Assembly (NCBI RefSeq): GCF_000714435.1
Contig: NZ_JJMW01000071.1
Location: 21,324 to 85,323 of the forward strand
Source: Exiguobacterium alkaliphilum 12/1
GTDB taxonomy: Bacteria; Bacillota; Bacilli; Exiguobacteriales; Exiguobacteriaceae
DNA: 64,000 nt
Direction of reading: 5' to 3'
The position numbers and the translations under genes were made by a program. Shown here piece after piece: positions 56,322 to 64,000 of the stretch (position 1 is its first letter; every line of letters begins with the position of its first letter). The notes beneath the pieces are model-generated. The model worked only from the letters and a program-made list of their open reading frames with translations, made no database searches and was not told where the DNA came from.

Positions 56322-57649
56322 AGGTATGTATGTTTGTATGGAACCATTTTACGAATGACGCCCGCGTCCTTCGCGAATGCTCGGCGCTCGCCGAGGCGGG
56401 CTACGAGGTCGATTTGATTGCCCTCCAAGACCCGAAGAATAAAGAGCTCCCGGCTGAAGAGATGCGTCCGGAAGGATTCCGTGTCATCCGCGTGAAGCGC
56501 CAACCGTCGATTCTCGTCAACGGGATGAAGGCGCTCAAATCGGCCCGGACGTGGGTCACACAGAAGACGACGCGTAAAATCGGAGCCGGACTCATCGGAG
56601 CCGGACTGTTCGTCCTCGCGCCGTTCACGATGCTCGGCCTCGGTGCCGCGGCAGGCGCGATTCTGCTCCCACCGGTCCGGAAAAACATCGTCAACTTGAG
56701 CGCGATGCTCGAGATGGTGTTCGCCTCGACGAAGAAGTCGTATGACTTCTATCATGCCAACGACTTGAACACGCTCCCGCAAGCGTTGATCGCCGGGAAG
56801 CTCGTCAACAAAGGGAAGATCGTCTACGACTCGCACGAAGTCCAGACGGACCGGACCGGTTACGGCTACATCCAAAGTAACCTCGAAGGCTGGCTCCTGC
56901 CGTACGTCGACACGATGATGGTCGAGAACCATACGCGCGCGGCGCATAACGAGACGCTTTACGGTTTCTATCCGTACGTGCTCCACAACTATCCGTTCTA
57001 TCGTCCGCTCGACTTCTCGCTCCGGAAAGACTTGCATGCGCTCCTCGGCTTGCCAAGCGATGAGAAAATCTTGTTGTACCAAGGCGGTATCCAAGCCGGT
57101 CGCGGTCTCGAGCAACTCATCCTCGCGGCGAAAGATTTCAAGGAAGGGACGCTCGTCATGATCGGGGACGGGAAACTGAAGCCGACAATCAAGCAGATGA
57201 TTGAGGACGAAGGCGTGGCGGACCGCGTCAAGATGATTGACAAAGTACCGGTCGAGGCGTTACCGTATTATACGATGAACGCGTATCTCGGCTTCCAAGT
57301 GTTGAACAACGTCTGTTTCAACCACTACTCGGCCTCGTCGAACAAGTTGTTCGAATATTTGATGGCCGAAGTGCCGGTCGTCTCGTGCGATTTCCCTGAA
57401 ATCGAACGGGTCGTCGCCGGGAACGATGTCGGGGTCGTCGTCGACTCGCACGACCCGCAGTCGATCGCGGACGGTGTCAACCGCCTGCTCGAAGATGAAG
57501 CGCTCTACGCACGCGTCAAAGCGAACACGAAGACGGCGCGTGAACAATATAACTGGGATTTGGAAAAAGAGGCACTCTTGGACGTCTACGCAAACGTCGC
57601 AGACCGCAAGTTGCCGATTATGAAAGACGGTGCGCCAAAACCAGCATAA
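56318..57649 (+). CDS. Glycosyltransferase with internal hydrophobic segment
   Basis: A 443-residue GT4-type enzyme: MFVWNHFTNDARVLRECSAL at the N-terminus, KIVYDSHEVQTDRTG, then the C-domain LLYQGGIQAGRGLEQLILAA and SSNKLFEYLMAEVPVVSCDF with the donor-binding Glu. Residues 89-119 are strongly hydrophobic with Gly-rich pattern (GAGLIGAGLFVLAPFTML), inserted in the N-domain; this would place the protein at the membrane, perhaps near a lipid-linked acceptor. ATG 56318 overlaps the previous stop, with GGAGG upstream. It probably works with galU and the preceding transferase. The acceptor is unknown. Confidence 0.82.
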   Translation: MKVCMFVWNHFTNDARVLRECSALAEAGYEVDLIALQDPKNKELPAEEMRPEGFRVIRVKRQPSILVNGMKALKSARTWVTQKTTRKIGAGLIGAGLFVLAPFTMLGLGAAAGAILLPPVRKNIVNLSAMLEMVFASTKKSYDFYHANDLNTLPQALIAGKLVNKGKIVYDSHEVQTDRTGYGYIQSNLEGWLLPYVDTMMVENHTRAAHNETLYGFYPYVLHNYPFYRPLDFSLRKDLHALLGLPSDEKILLYQGGIQAGRGLEQLILAAKDFKEGTLVMIGDGKLKPTIKQMIEDEGVADRVKMIDKVPVEALPYYTMNAYLGFQVLNNVCFNHYSASSNKLFEYLMAEVPVVSCDFPEIERVVAGNDVGVVVDSHDPQSIADGVNRLLEDEALYARVKANTKTAREQYNWDLEKEALLDVYANVADRKLPIMKDGAPKPA

Positions 57650-57653
57650 CGAG

Positions 57654-57684
57654 AAGACTGCGGTTTTGGCCGCGGTCTTTTTTA
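57654..57684 (+). terminator. Terminator of the galU operon
   Basis: AAGACTGCGG and CCGCGGTCTT (one mismatch) pair around TTTTGG, followed by TTTTT. It lies just before the second YitT gene. Confidence 0.85.
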
Positions 57685-57703
57685 TGTGGAAAGGGGAACT
57701 CAT

Positions 57704-58591
57704 ATGAAACGTCAACAACAACATCTGCTCCGCCAACAGGTGTGGAAGAAACTGCAATCGATCTCGTTAAAGGACATCGCCTGGATTATCGCCGGGTCGT
57801 TCATCCTCGCCTTCGGGGTCAACTACTTCACCGTCCCGAACGACTTCTCGGAAGGCGGACTGCTCGGGGTGACGATCATCTTGTTCTATCTGTTCGAGTG
57901 GGACCTCGGCGTCACGTCGATTATCGGGAACGGGATTCTCTTCATCATCGGGTATAAGCTACTCGACCGCCGGACGATGGTGTACTCCGTCATCTCCGTC
58001 GTCGCGACGTCGTTCTTCCTCAGCTTGACGCACAACTGGGGCAGCCCGTCGGAAGACAAGCTGCTCGCGGCCGTCTATGCTGGGATTTTGATTGGAATCG
58101 GTATCGGTATGGTGCTCCGTGTCGGCGGAACGACCGGGGGCGGGGTCATCATCGCCCGGCTCATGGAGCGGTATCTTCATTTGAGCGTCGCCGTGTCGAT
58201 GTTCATCATCGATGCCATCGTCGTCGCCGCCTCGGGTTTCTTCCTCGGGGAACAAGTCGTCCTCTATACGCTCATCGCCATCATCATCGGCTCGTGGGTG
58301 ATCGACCTCGTCGCCGAGGGACTCAACATCCGCAAGGCCGTCACGATCATCAGCGACAAACAAGAAGAGCTCGCCGTCGTGTTGACGGAGACGCTCGGCC
58401 GCTCGGCGACGATTATCCACGGCCACGGCTACTATACGAAGCAGGATAAGAACATGCTCTATATGATCGTCGACAAGCGCCAAGTCGCGCCGCTCAAGAA
58501 AATCGTCGAAGTGACGGACCCGCGTGCGTTCGTCGTCATCCACCAAGTGAAAGAGGTCATCGGGGAAGGGTTCAGCTACCCGTCCCGATAA
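57704..58591 (+). CDS. YitT family membrane protein, second copy
   Basis: A 295-residue protein with the same plan as the gene at 14403-15260: an N-terminal basic tail with a Gln-rich start (MKRQQQHLLRQQVWKK), five to six membrane helices with the loop NDFSEGGLLGVTIILFYLFE, and a C-terminal DUF2179 domain (about residues 220-290, ATIIHGHGYYTKQDKNMLY and VHQVKEVIGEGF-type end). Function unknown. AAAGGGG precedes ATG 57704; an in-frame upstream ATG at 57686 is in the terminator tail. It sits between the galU operon and secG. Confidence 0.9.
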   Translation: MKRQQQHLLRQQVWKKLQSISLKDIAWIIAGSFILAFGVNYFTVPNDFSEGGLLGVTIILFYLFEWDLGVTSIIGNGILFIIGYKLLDRRTMVYSVISVVATSFFLSLTHNWGSPSEDKLLAAVYAGILIGIGIGMVLRVGGTTGGGVIIARLMERYLHLSVAVSMFIIDAIVVAASGFFLGEQVVLYTLIAIIIGSWVIDLVAEGLNIRKAVTIISDKQEELAVVLTETLGRSATIIHGHGYYTKQDKNMLYMIVDKRQVAPLKKIVEVTDPRAFVVIHQVKEVIGEGFSYPSR

Positions 58592-58664
58592 TTTGAAAGC
58601 TGGTGTTTTCGTCATAACTTCTATATAATAAAAGGCGTGTAAAAAGAAGGAGGAACTGACTACT

Positions 58665-58889
58665 ATGCAAACGATCGCTACAATCAGCCTACTCGTCGTG
58701 GCTGTCTTATTGATTGTCGTCGTACTGCTCATGTCAGGTCGGTCGCAAGGTCTTGGGGCGATTGCAGGTGGCGCGGAGCAGTTGTTCGGCCGCCAGAAAG
58801 CGCGCGGCTTTGACGCTGTTTTGAACCGAACTGCAGCTGTACTAGGCACGTTGTTTTTCATTTTAGGATTACTAGTCGCATCATTATGA
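58665..58889 (+). CDS. secG: Preprotein translocase subunit SecG
   Basis: SecG is the small accessory subunit of SecYEG. The 74-residue protein has two membrane helices (about residues 4-24 and 52-72) joined by the conserved Gly-rich cytoplasmic loop SGRSQGLGAIAGGAEQLFGR. Length is as in B. subtilis (76). AGGAGGAAC precedes the ATG. The order secG-est-rnr-smpB-ssrA is the conserved Bacillales order (yvaL-yvaK-yvaJ-yvaI-ssrA). It acts with SecA, encoded at 10664. Confidence 0.97.
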   Translation: MQTIATISLLVVAVLLIVVVLLMSGRSQGLGAIAGGAEQLFGRQKARGFDAVLNRTAAVLGTLFFILGLLVASL

Positions 58890-58890
58890 T

Positions 58891-58940
58891 GAAAGGCTGA
58901 TCGTTCTCGATTTTTACGTGAGGCGGTCAGCTTTTGTTTT
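58891..58940 (+). terminator. Terminator-like hairpin after secG
   Basis: AAAGGCTGATCG and CGGTCAGCTTTT pair with one mismatch around a 20-base loop, followed by GTTTTTTT. Confidence 0.72.
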
Positions 58941-58991
58941 TTTAGAATTTTTTTTGGGAATAATGGAATGTACGAGGAGATGACTTGAACG

Positions 58992-59732
58992 ATGAAAGTG
59001 ACTGCACCGAAACCGTTTTTCTTTGAAGGCGGACCACGTGCCGTGTTGATGTTACATGGCTTTACCGGATCGAGCGCGGACGTCCGCATGCTCGGCCGTT
59101 TCCTACAAAAAGAAGGCTATACGTGTATGGGACCCCAGTATCGGGGACATGGCGTCCCACCGGAAGAATTGCTTCAGTTCGGACCAGCCGACTGGTGGCA
59201 AGACGTCCAGGACGCGTATCAGGCGTTAAAAGATAAAGGTTATGACGAGATTGCCGTCTGTGGCCTCTCGCTTGGCGGCGTCATGTCGCTTCGCCTCGCC
59301 TCAGAAATGAACGTCAAAGGGGTCATCCCGATGTGCGCACCGACCGGCATCGACGCCGAGGACCGGTTATACAAAGGAGTCCAGGCGTACGCCCGAGAAT
59401 ATAAATCAAGAGAAGCGAAAACACCTGAGCAAATCGAGCAAGAGATGGACGACTTCAAGCCGATGCCGACGCTCAAGGACCTTCGTGCGTTCGTCCGCGA
59501 GACGACGACGAAACTCGAAGACATCTTCGTCCCGGCGCTCGTCGTCCAAGGGGCGAAAGACCGCATGGTTGATCCTCAATCTGCACACGAGATTTACGAG
59601 GCGATCAACGCGTTCCAAAAAGAACTGCTCATATATGAGGAGTCAGGACACGTGATCACCCTCGACAAAGAAAAAGAGAAACTGCACCACGACGTGCTCG
59701 ATTTTCTCGAAACGTTGGACTGGTCAGTGTGA
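58992..59732 (+). CDS. est: Carboxylesterase, Est30/YvaK type
   Basis: A 246-residue alpha/beta hydrolase. The catalytic triad is Ser93 (GLSLGG), Asp190 (QGAKDRMVD) and His220 (SGHVITLD), and the oxyanion region is LHGFTGSSADVRML. These match Geobacillus Est30, a monoacylglycerol lipase/carboxylesterase (triad Ser94, Asp193, His223). The physiological substrate is not known. AGGAGATG precedes the ATG; it stands 15 bases before rnr and belongs to the secG-est-rnr-smpB cluster. Confidence 0.93.
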   Translation: MKVTAPKPFFFEGGPRAVLMLHGFTGSSADVRMLGRFLQKEGYTCMGPQYRGHGVPPEELLQFGPADWWQDVQDAYQALKDKGYDEIAVCGLSLGGVMSLRLASEMNVKGVIPMCAPTGIDAEDRLYKGVQAYAREYKSREAKTPEQIEQEMDDFKPMPTLKDLRAFVRETTTKLEDIFVPALVVQGAKDRMVDPQSAHEIYEAINAFQKELLIYEESGHVITLDKEKEKLHHDVLDFLETLDWSV

Positions 59733-59747
59733 AAAGGAGGTGTCACG

Positions 59748-62159
59748 TTGAATTTACGTGACCAACTACTAGAAATCATCCAGTCGAGCGATAAAGCGCT
59801 CACTGTCGACCAATTGACCGAGCGATTAGCGCTCGAGTCGACGGATGCGTTTAAAGAACTCATCCGAACATTAAACGCCCTCGAAGAAGAGGGGTTAATC
59901 GGCCGGACGCGGACGAACCGTTACGGGACGCTCGCCGCACTCGGCCAAGTTGCCGGCATCATCTCGATTCACCAGCGCGGCTTTGGCTTCTTGTCGGTCG
60001 AAGGAGAGGCCGATGACGTCTTCTTGCCGGCCGAGCAATTGAAAGACGTCTACCACGGCGACACGATCCTCGTCAAAAAACGCGAGGACAACCGTGGCAA
60101 GACCGAGGGCGTGCTCCTCAAAGTATTGAAGCGCGGCTTGTCGGAGTTTGTCGGGACGTACACGCTCCCGAGCGGACGCCTCGACCAGTTCGCCTTCATC
60201 GAGCCGGACGACAAGCGCATCAACTTCTGGCCGGTCGTCAACCCGGACAAATCGCTCGGTGCCGTCGATGGCCATAAAGTCGTCGTCCGCATCACGAAAT
60301 ATCCGGACGGCCGTTTCGCCGGGGCGTGTGACGTCGTCCGCATCATCGGACACAAGAACGACCCGGGCGTCGACATCTTGTCGATCGTCTACAAGCACGG
60401 GATTCCGACCGAGTTCCCAGAAGACGTCATCAACCAGGCGAACGCCGTGCCGGACGAGGCCGACGAGAAAGACTTCATGGGCCGCGTCGATCTTCGCAAC
60501 GAGACAATCTTCACGATCGATGGCGAAGACGCGAAAGACTTGGACGATGCCGTCCACGTCAAGAAGCTCGACAACGGCAACTACGAGCTCGGCGTCCACA
60601 TCGCCGACGTCTCACACTACGTGACGGAAGGCTCGCCGCTCGACATCGAGGCGTTCGAGCGCGGGACGAGTGTGTATCTCGTCGACCGCGTCATCCCGAT
60701 GCTGCCGCACCGCCTCTCGAACGGAATCTGTTCGCTCAACCCGCACGTCAACCGCTTGACGCTCAGCTGTGTCATGGAAATCTCCCCGCAAAACGGGAAG
60801 GTCGTCAACCATGAGCTGTTCCCGAGTGTCATCAAGACGACGGAGCGGATGACGTACACGAACGTCCGTGAGATTATCGAGCGCGACGACGAAGAGACGC
60901 TCAAACGCTACGAGCCGTATATCCCGTTGTTCGACCTCATGGCCGAGCTCGCGGAAGTGCTGCGCAAGCGCCGTAACTCGCGCGGGGCCATCAACTTCGA
61001 TTTCGCCGAGGCGAAAGTCGTCGTCGACGAAGAAGGCAAACCGGCCGACATCGTCTTACGTCCACGCTCGGTCGCCGAGAAGTTGATCGAAGAGTTCATG
61101 CTCGCCGCCAACGAGACGGTCGCAGAGCACTTCCACAAGATGGACGTCCCGTTCATCTATCGTGTCCACGACAATCCGAAGTCGGACAAGCTCGACTTCT
61201 TCTTCGATTTCGTCGCCAACTTCGGCGTTCATATCGAACGGTTCAAAGGCCAGACGGTCGACCCGAAGACGCTTCAAAAGATTTTGAAGGCGATCGCAGG
61301 GGAACCGGAAGAAGCGGTCATCAGCACGATCATGCTCCGCTCGATGCAACAGGCGAAGTACGACGACGTCTCGCTCGGCCACTTCGGTCTTGCGACCGAC
61401 TTCTACACGCACTTCACGTCACCGATTCGTCGTTACCCGGACTTGATCGTCCACCGTCTCATGCGCACATACGTCTTCAACGGCGACGTGTCAGAGAAGA
61501 CGATCGCCAAATACGAGGACCGTCTCGACTCGATCGCCGAGCAGGCGTCGAAACGTGAGCGTCGTTCGGTCGATGCCGAGCGTGAGACGCAAGCCTTGAA
61601 GAAAGCCGAGTATATGGAATCGCGTCTCGGGGAAGAGTTCGATGGCGTCGTCAGCGGTGTCACGAACTTCGGGATGTTCATCGAGCTCCCGAACACGATT
61701 GAAGGGCTCGTCCGTCTCCAGTCGATGGATGACTATTACCACTTCGACGAGTCGCAGCTCATGTTGCTCGGGGAGCGCACGAACCGTCAGTTCCGCATCG
61801 GGGACGCCGTCCGTGTCAAAGTCGACGCCGTCAACCTAGACGAGCGGACGATTGACTTCACGATCGTCGGGATGCCGAAGCGGGAACAGTCGCGCCGTCG
61901 TCAACCGACGACGATCAAGGCGAAAGAAGGCCGTCCGAAGAAAGACGACAAGCGCGGAGGCCGTGGTCGTGACGACAAACGTCCGAAACGTGGCAAGTCA
62001 GGGAAATCGGGTCAAGCCGGCAAATCGGCGAAACCAGGCGAGAAGCCGAAACGGGACGGCGAGAAATCGTCACAAGGCCGTTCGGCGCTCAACTTGAAAA
62101 ACAAAGACAAGCAAAAACGTAAAGGCGACGCCAAACGCGGAGCGAAGAAGCGTCGTTGA
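59748..62159 (+). CDS. rnr: Ribonuclease R
   Basis: RNase R is a processive 3'-5' exonuclease that can degrade structured RNA and clears non-stop messages during trans-translation. The 803-residue protein has an N-terminal helix-turn-helix (1-65), two cold-shock domains (about 70-215), the RNB domain (about 240-570, with DGEDAKDLDDAVHV providing catalytic Asp), an S1 domain (about 625-705) and a Lys/Arg/Gly-rich tail from about 720. TTG 59748 is preceded by AAAGGAGGTG, an excellent binding site, so the rare start is accepted. Its neighbours smpB and ssrA belong to the same rescue pathway. Confidence 0.97.
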   Translation: MNLRDQLLEIIQSSDKALTVDQLTERLALESTDAFKELIRTLNALEEEGLIGRTRTNRYGTLAALGQVAGIISIHQRGFGFLSVEGEADDVFLPAEQLKDVYHGDTILVKKREDNRGKTEGVLLKVLKRGLSEFVGTYTLPSGRLDQFAFIEPDDKRINFWPVVNPDKSLGAVDGHKVVVRITKYPDGRFAGACDVVRIIGHKNDPGVDILSIVYKHGIPTEFPEDVINQANAVPDEADEKDFMGRVDLRNETIFTIDGEDAKDLDDAVHVKKLDNGNYELGVHIADVSHYVTEGSPLDIEAFERGTSVYLVDRVIPMLPHRLSNGICSLNPHVNRLTLSCVMEISPQNGKVVNHELFPSVIKTTERMTYTNVREIIERDDEETLKRYEPYIPLFDLMAELAEVLRKRRNSRGAINFDFAEAKVVVDEEGKPADIVLRPRSVAEKLIEEFMLAANETVAEHFHKMDVPFIYRVHDNPKSDKLDFFFDFVANFGVHIERFKGQTVDPKTLQKILKAIAGEPEEAVISTIMLRSMQQAKYDDVSLGHFGLATDFYTHFTSPIRRYPDLIVHRLMRTYVFNGDVSEKTIAKYEDRLDSIAEQASKRERRSVDAERETQALKKAEYMESRLGEEFDGVVSGVTNFGMFIELPNTIEGLVRLQSMDDYYHFDESQLMLLGERTNRQFRIGDAVRVKVDAVNLDERTIDFTIVGMPKREQSRRRQPTTIKAKEGRPKKDDKRGGRGRDDKRPKRGKSGKSGQAGKSAKPGEKPKRDGEKSSQGRSALNLKNKDKQKRKGDAKRGAKKRR

Positions 62160-62208
62160 CGGGAGGGGGCGACCCCTCCTCCATATTGAAGTAAAGGACT
62201 GAATGTGT

Positions 62209-62679
62209 ATGGCCAAGAAGAAAGATTCGAACGTGCTCGCCCAAAACCGAAAAGCGTCCTTCGATTATGCGATTGAAGATACGATTGAAGCCGGTATGGT
62301 GTTGACGGGGACCGAGATTAAATCGGTGCGCCAGTCAAAGATCAATATCGCCGACGCGTATGTCCGCTTTGACGGTGGCGAGGCGACACTTCACAACTGT
62401 CATATCAGCCCGTTCGAGCAAGGGAACCGGTTCAACCACGAGCCGCTCCGTGTCCGAAAGCTATTGTTGCATAAGAAACAAATCAATCAGCTCATCGGCG
62501 CACAAGGGCGTGACGGCTATACGATCATCCCGCTCAAAGTGTACATCAAGAATGGCTTCGCGAAATGTCTCCTCGGCATCGGGCGCGGGAAGAAGAAGTA
62601 TGACAAGCGCGACGACTTGAAGAAGAAAGATGCGAAGCGCGACGTCGACCGGGCACTCCGGGACCGGCAAAAATACTGA
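62209..62679 (+). CDS. smpB: SsrA-binding protein SmpB
   Basis: SmpB binds tmRNA and takes it into the A site of stalled ribosomes. The 156-residue protein has [20 protein letters not shown], the conserved [20 protein letters not shown] and a basic C-terminal tail [14 protein letters not shown] that enters the mRNA channel. AAAGGA lies 4 bases before ATG 62203 and 10 before ATG 62209; the latter gives the usual MAKK start. The ssrA promoter overlaps its stop codon, and the tmRNA gene follows 50 bases later. Confidence 0.98.
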   Translation: MAKKKDSNVLAQNRKASFDYAIEDTIEAGMVLTGTEIKSVRQSKINIADAYVRFDGGEATLHNCHISPFEQGNRFNHEPLRVRKLLLHKKQINQLIGAQGRDGYTIIPLKVYIKNGFAKCLLGIGRGKKKYDKRDDLKKKDAKRDVDRALRDRQKY

Positions 62680-62704
62680 CAGCGAGACCTGATTGTGGTA
62701 TAGT
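62676..62704 (+). promoter_or_regulatory. Promoter of ssrA
   Basis: CTGACA (62676-62681) and TATAGT (62699-62704) are 17 bases apart; the -35 overlaps the smpB stop codon. Transcription would start near 62711 and RNase P would trim to 62729. Confidence 0.75.
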
Positions 62705-62728
62705 TGTTGTAGTACCAATTACCACCTC

Positions 62729-63081
62729 GGGGACGTTATGGATTCGACGGGGGTAGGTCGGTCGTATGTGGCGTGTCGAGGGGTCGGCCTCGTTAAAACG
62801 CAAACGCCTATAACTGGCAAAACTAACACACAACTCGCAGCAGCCTAAGTGCCCTGCGGATCCTGACATCCATCGCTTGTGTGGATGATTATCAGGGTCT
62901 CAAACTAAGCAAGCTACGCTTCAACCTCGCCGTCTGAGGGCGCGAAGAAGAGATGAACCAGACTGGATGCGACAACGCCTGTTTATCGGCAGTGTCACAT
63001 TGAGATTCAATAGATAAACTACACACGTAGAAGCATGCGTTACGATGCCTTCGGACGCGGGTTCGACTCCCGCCGTCTCCA
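62729..63081 (+). ncRNA. ssrA: Transfer-messenger RNA (tmRNA)
   Basis: The 353-base gene starts GGGGACGTTATGGATTCGAC and ends GGGTTCGACTCCCGCCGTCT plus CCA, giving an acceptor stem GGGGACG/CGTCTCC and a tRNA-Ala-like T-arm. The tag frame is read from GGC at 62816: Gly-Lys-Thr-Asn-Thr-Gln-Leu-Ala-Ala-Ala, stop TAA at 62846. It is shorter than the B. subtilis tag but keeps the C-terminal Ala-Ala-Ala that directs ClpXP. The internal pseudoknots are not traced here. SmpB, RNase R and ClpP, which act with it, are all in this window. Confidence 0.98.
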
Positions 63082-63123
63082 TTTTTAAGCAGTCTACGAT
63101 GACTGTGATCAATGATATTTCAT

Positions 63124-63164
63124 GAAGACCTTCTAATTTCATTGAGATTAGAAGGTCTTTTAAT
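63124..63164 (+). terminator. Terminator of ssrA
   Basis: AAGACCTTCTAAT and ATTAGAAGGTCTT (13 pairs) flank an 11-base loop; TT follows, then AATG. Confidence 0.92.
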
Positions 63165-63209
63165 GTGAATGGAGCATGTCTCACAATGAAATGAAAGTAG
63201 GTGAATCGA

Positions 63210-63365
63210 ATGGGAAAATATCAATTAGATATGAAAAGTAAGGTGGCCGCTGCCAAGTATCAAGATGGGAAAAAACCAGCTGTATCGAATAAAAAAGATA
63301 AAATCAATCAGCTTCGAGAAGCGTATTTAAAGAAGCAACAAGAGAAGAAACAAGCTGGTGAGTGA
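63210..63365 (+). CDS. 51-residue basic hypothetical protein
   Basis: ATG 63210, preceded by AGTAGGTGA at 7 bases, opens a frame of 51 codons to TGA 63363. The peptide is soluble, very basic and helical (16 Lys; VSNKKDKINQLREAYLKKQQ; ending EKKQAGE). Codons are A/T-rich, unlike the GC-rich genes on the left, which suggests a separate origin. It lies between the ssrA terminator and its own terminator (63419), inside the interval bounded by the two copies of the ssrA 3' end. No family is recognised; a small nucleic-acid-binding role is only a guess. Confidence 0.6.
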   Translation: MGKYQLDMKSKVAAAKYQDGKKPAVSNKKDKINQLREAYLKKQQEKKQAGE

Positions 63366-63418
63366 TCAGCTAGGTTAGCTGACTTTAAGTGTCATGCTAT
63401 AAGAAGATGGAATGAAAG

Positions 63419-63464
63419 AAGAGGGTCATCCGTGCGTAGTTTATGCACGGGTGGCCCTTTTCTT
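63419..63464 (+). terminator. Terminator of the basic-peptide gene
   Basis: AAGAGGGTCATCCGTGC and GCACGGGTGGCCCTTTT pair with G-U pairs around a 9-base loop, followed by CTTGTTTCTT. Confidence 0.9.
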
Positions 63465-63699
63465 GTTTCTTCTTTTGTTAATCAAAGTCGATTTATCTCC
63501 ATTTCAAACTTGATTCCATTATGATATCGATTCGGTTATTTGATGCTCACCACAAGTTAAATAAATCCACAACAATCACATCACTATTATCCTAGAAGAT
63601 GAATAACAAAAGTGCCATTAACAAATCACTGATTGCGAGTGTGCCGAACTGCATGAGTCAGCTTATTTTTTTAGACTGCGAATCACGAGCCATCCACCC
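63465..63699. other. AT-rich gap, no gene recognised
   Basis: This 235-base stretch has short frames only, none with a binding site. Base composition is far more AT-rich than the main part of the window. I see no promoter, tRNA or terminator that I would defend. Confidence 0.5.
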
Positions 63700-63818
63700 G
63701 AATGCAACAACGTCTGTTCATCAGCAGTGTCTCATTGAGAACTTTATCGATAAACTACACACGTAGAAGCATGTGTTGATGATGCCTTCAGACAAGGGAT
63801 CGACTCCTGTTGTCTCTA
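63700..63818 (+). pseudogene. Degenerate duplicate of the ssrA 3' end
   Basis: This segment aligns with tmRNA 62965-63081 over about 118 bases with roughly 80% identity by eye. Shared blocks include GATAAACTACACACGTAGAA and AGCATG, and the T-arm is recognisable but altered (GGGATCGACTCCTGT for GGGTTCGACTCCCGC), as is the acceptor strand (TGTCTCT for CGTCTCC). The 5' part of ssrA is missing. It cannot make a working tmRNA. Such fragments are left when an element integrates into ssrA and restores the gene with its own copy. Confidence 0.85.
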
Positions 63819-63832
63819 CTTTTTGAATAAAT

Positions 63833-63876
63833 AAAAATGCTACAGGCGTTGCTAAATCAGTACTTGTGGCATTTTT
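63833..63876 (+). terminator. Hairpin after the ssrA-like fragment
   Basis: AAAAATGCTACA and TGTGGCATTTTT pair (one G-U) around a 20-base loop; the flanking A and T runs make it usable in both directions. The 124 bases after it to the window end are AT-rich and hold nothing I recognise. Confidence 0.65.
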
Positions 63877-64000
63877 ACGTCCTGATTTATTTGCGAACCT
63901 ATATTAATATAGTGATTATTATTTTTTTAAAAAAAGGTTGAATAAATCAAAGGGATGAATTAGATTTTTATTAAGGGTTTAATTGGTAATATTTATTAAT

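Noticed and set aside
62921..63184. Minus-strand 87-codon frame opposite the tmRNA gene
   Set aside because: It is antisense to ssrA, including the T-arm and terminator. Such frames are a well-known false gene call at tmRNA loci, and no binding site precedes it.

Overview
The window is a contiguous stretch of the core chromosome of a low-G+C-lineage Gram-positive bacterium (Bacillales) with unusually GC-rich codons. Gene order and content point to Exiguobacterium or a close relative. That is an inference from synteny with Bacillus subtilis, the tmRNA tag peptide (GKTNTQLAAA), the single-copy housekeeping genes and the composition; no database search was run. Genes are densely packed on both strands, mostly with strong AGGAGG-type ribosome binding sites and clear rho-independent terminators.

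Region by region. 0-2 kb: end of the flagellar cap operon (fliD fragment, fliS, a fliT-like gene). 2-9.2 kb: an accessory block between fliT and hpf, which are neighbours in B. subtilis. It holds a DUF3021 membrane protein, two small or lipoprotein genes, a DinB-fold protein, and a minus-strand flagellar satellite operon (YlqG-like, YlqH-like, a second FliS-like chaperone, flagellin, YaaR-like, DUF2225), followed upstream by comK. 9.4-23.4 kb: cspA, hpf, secA, prfB, a YitT protein, cccB, a BCCT transporter, then a cell-division block (ftsE, ftsX, an EnvC-like M23 hydrolase, ctpB-like, minJ-like). 23.4-26.7 kb: glpF-glpK and a TauE/SafE permease on the minus strand. 26.8-36.9 kb: SOS-controlled uvrB-uvrA, a yvlB-like gene, hprK-lgt-ppaX and an acyltransferase. 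37.2-43 kb: a TPR protein, trxB, rapZ, yvcK, whiA. 43-46.5 kb: two membrane-linked hypotheticals, clpP under CtsR, tRNA-Arg(CCG), a divergent sigma-54 gene and a glutaredoxin-like gene. 46.5-53.6 kb: the CggR-controlled glycolytic operon cggR-gapA-pgk-tpiA-gpmI-eno. 53.6-54.1 kb: two large palindromic intergenic elements and a 31-residue membrane peptide gene. 54.2-58.6 kb: galU, two glycosyltransferases and a second YitT protein. 58.7-63.1 kb: secG, est, rnr, smpB and the tmRNA gene ssrA. 63.1-64 kb: AT-rich sequence with a small basic-peptide gene and a decayed copy of the ssrA 3' end.

The parts work together in recognisable programmes: protein export (secA, secG, lgt), translation quality control (prfB, hpf, smpB, ssrA, rnr, clpP), division and envelope growth (ftsEX-M23-ctpB-minJ, whiA, yvcK, rapZ), and carbon flow (hprK, cggR regulon, glpFK). 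The most unusual points are: prfB lacks the programmed frameshift; ftsEX is coupled to an EnvC-like M23 hydrolase; an unassigned structured leader precedes ftsE; two facing Bacillales-type palindromic elements follow eno; a degenerate duplication of the tmRNA 3' end sits in AT-rich DNA; and the RpoN box of sigma-54 carries a substitution. I found no CRISPR array, transposase or prophage gene cluster.
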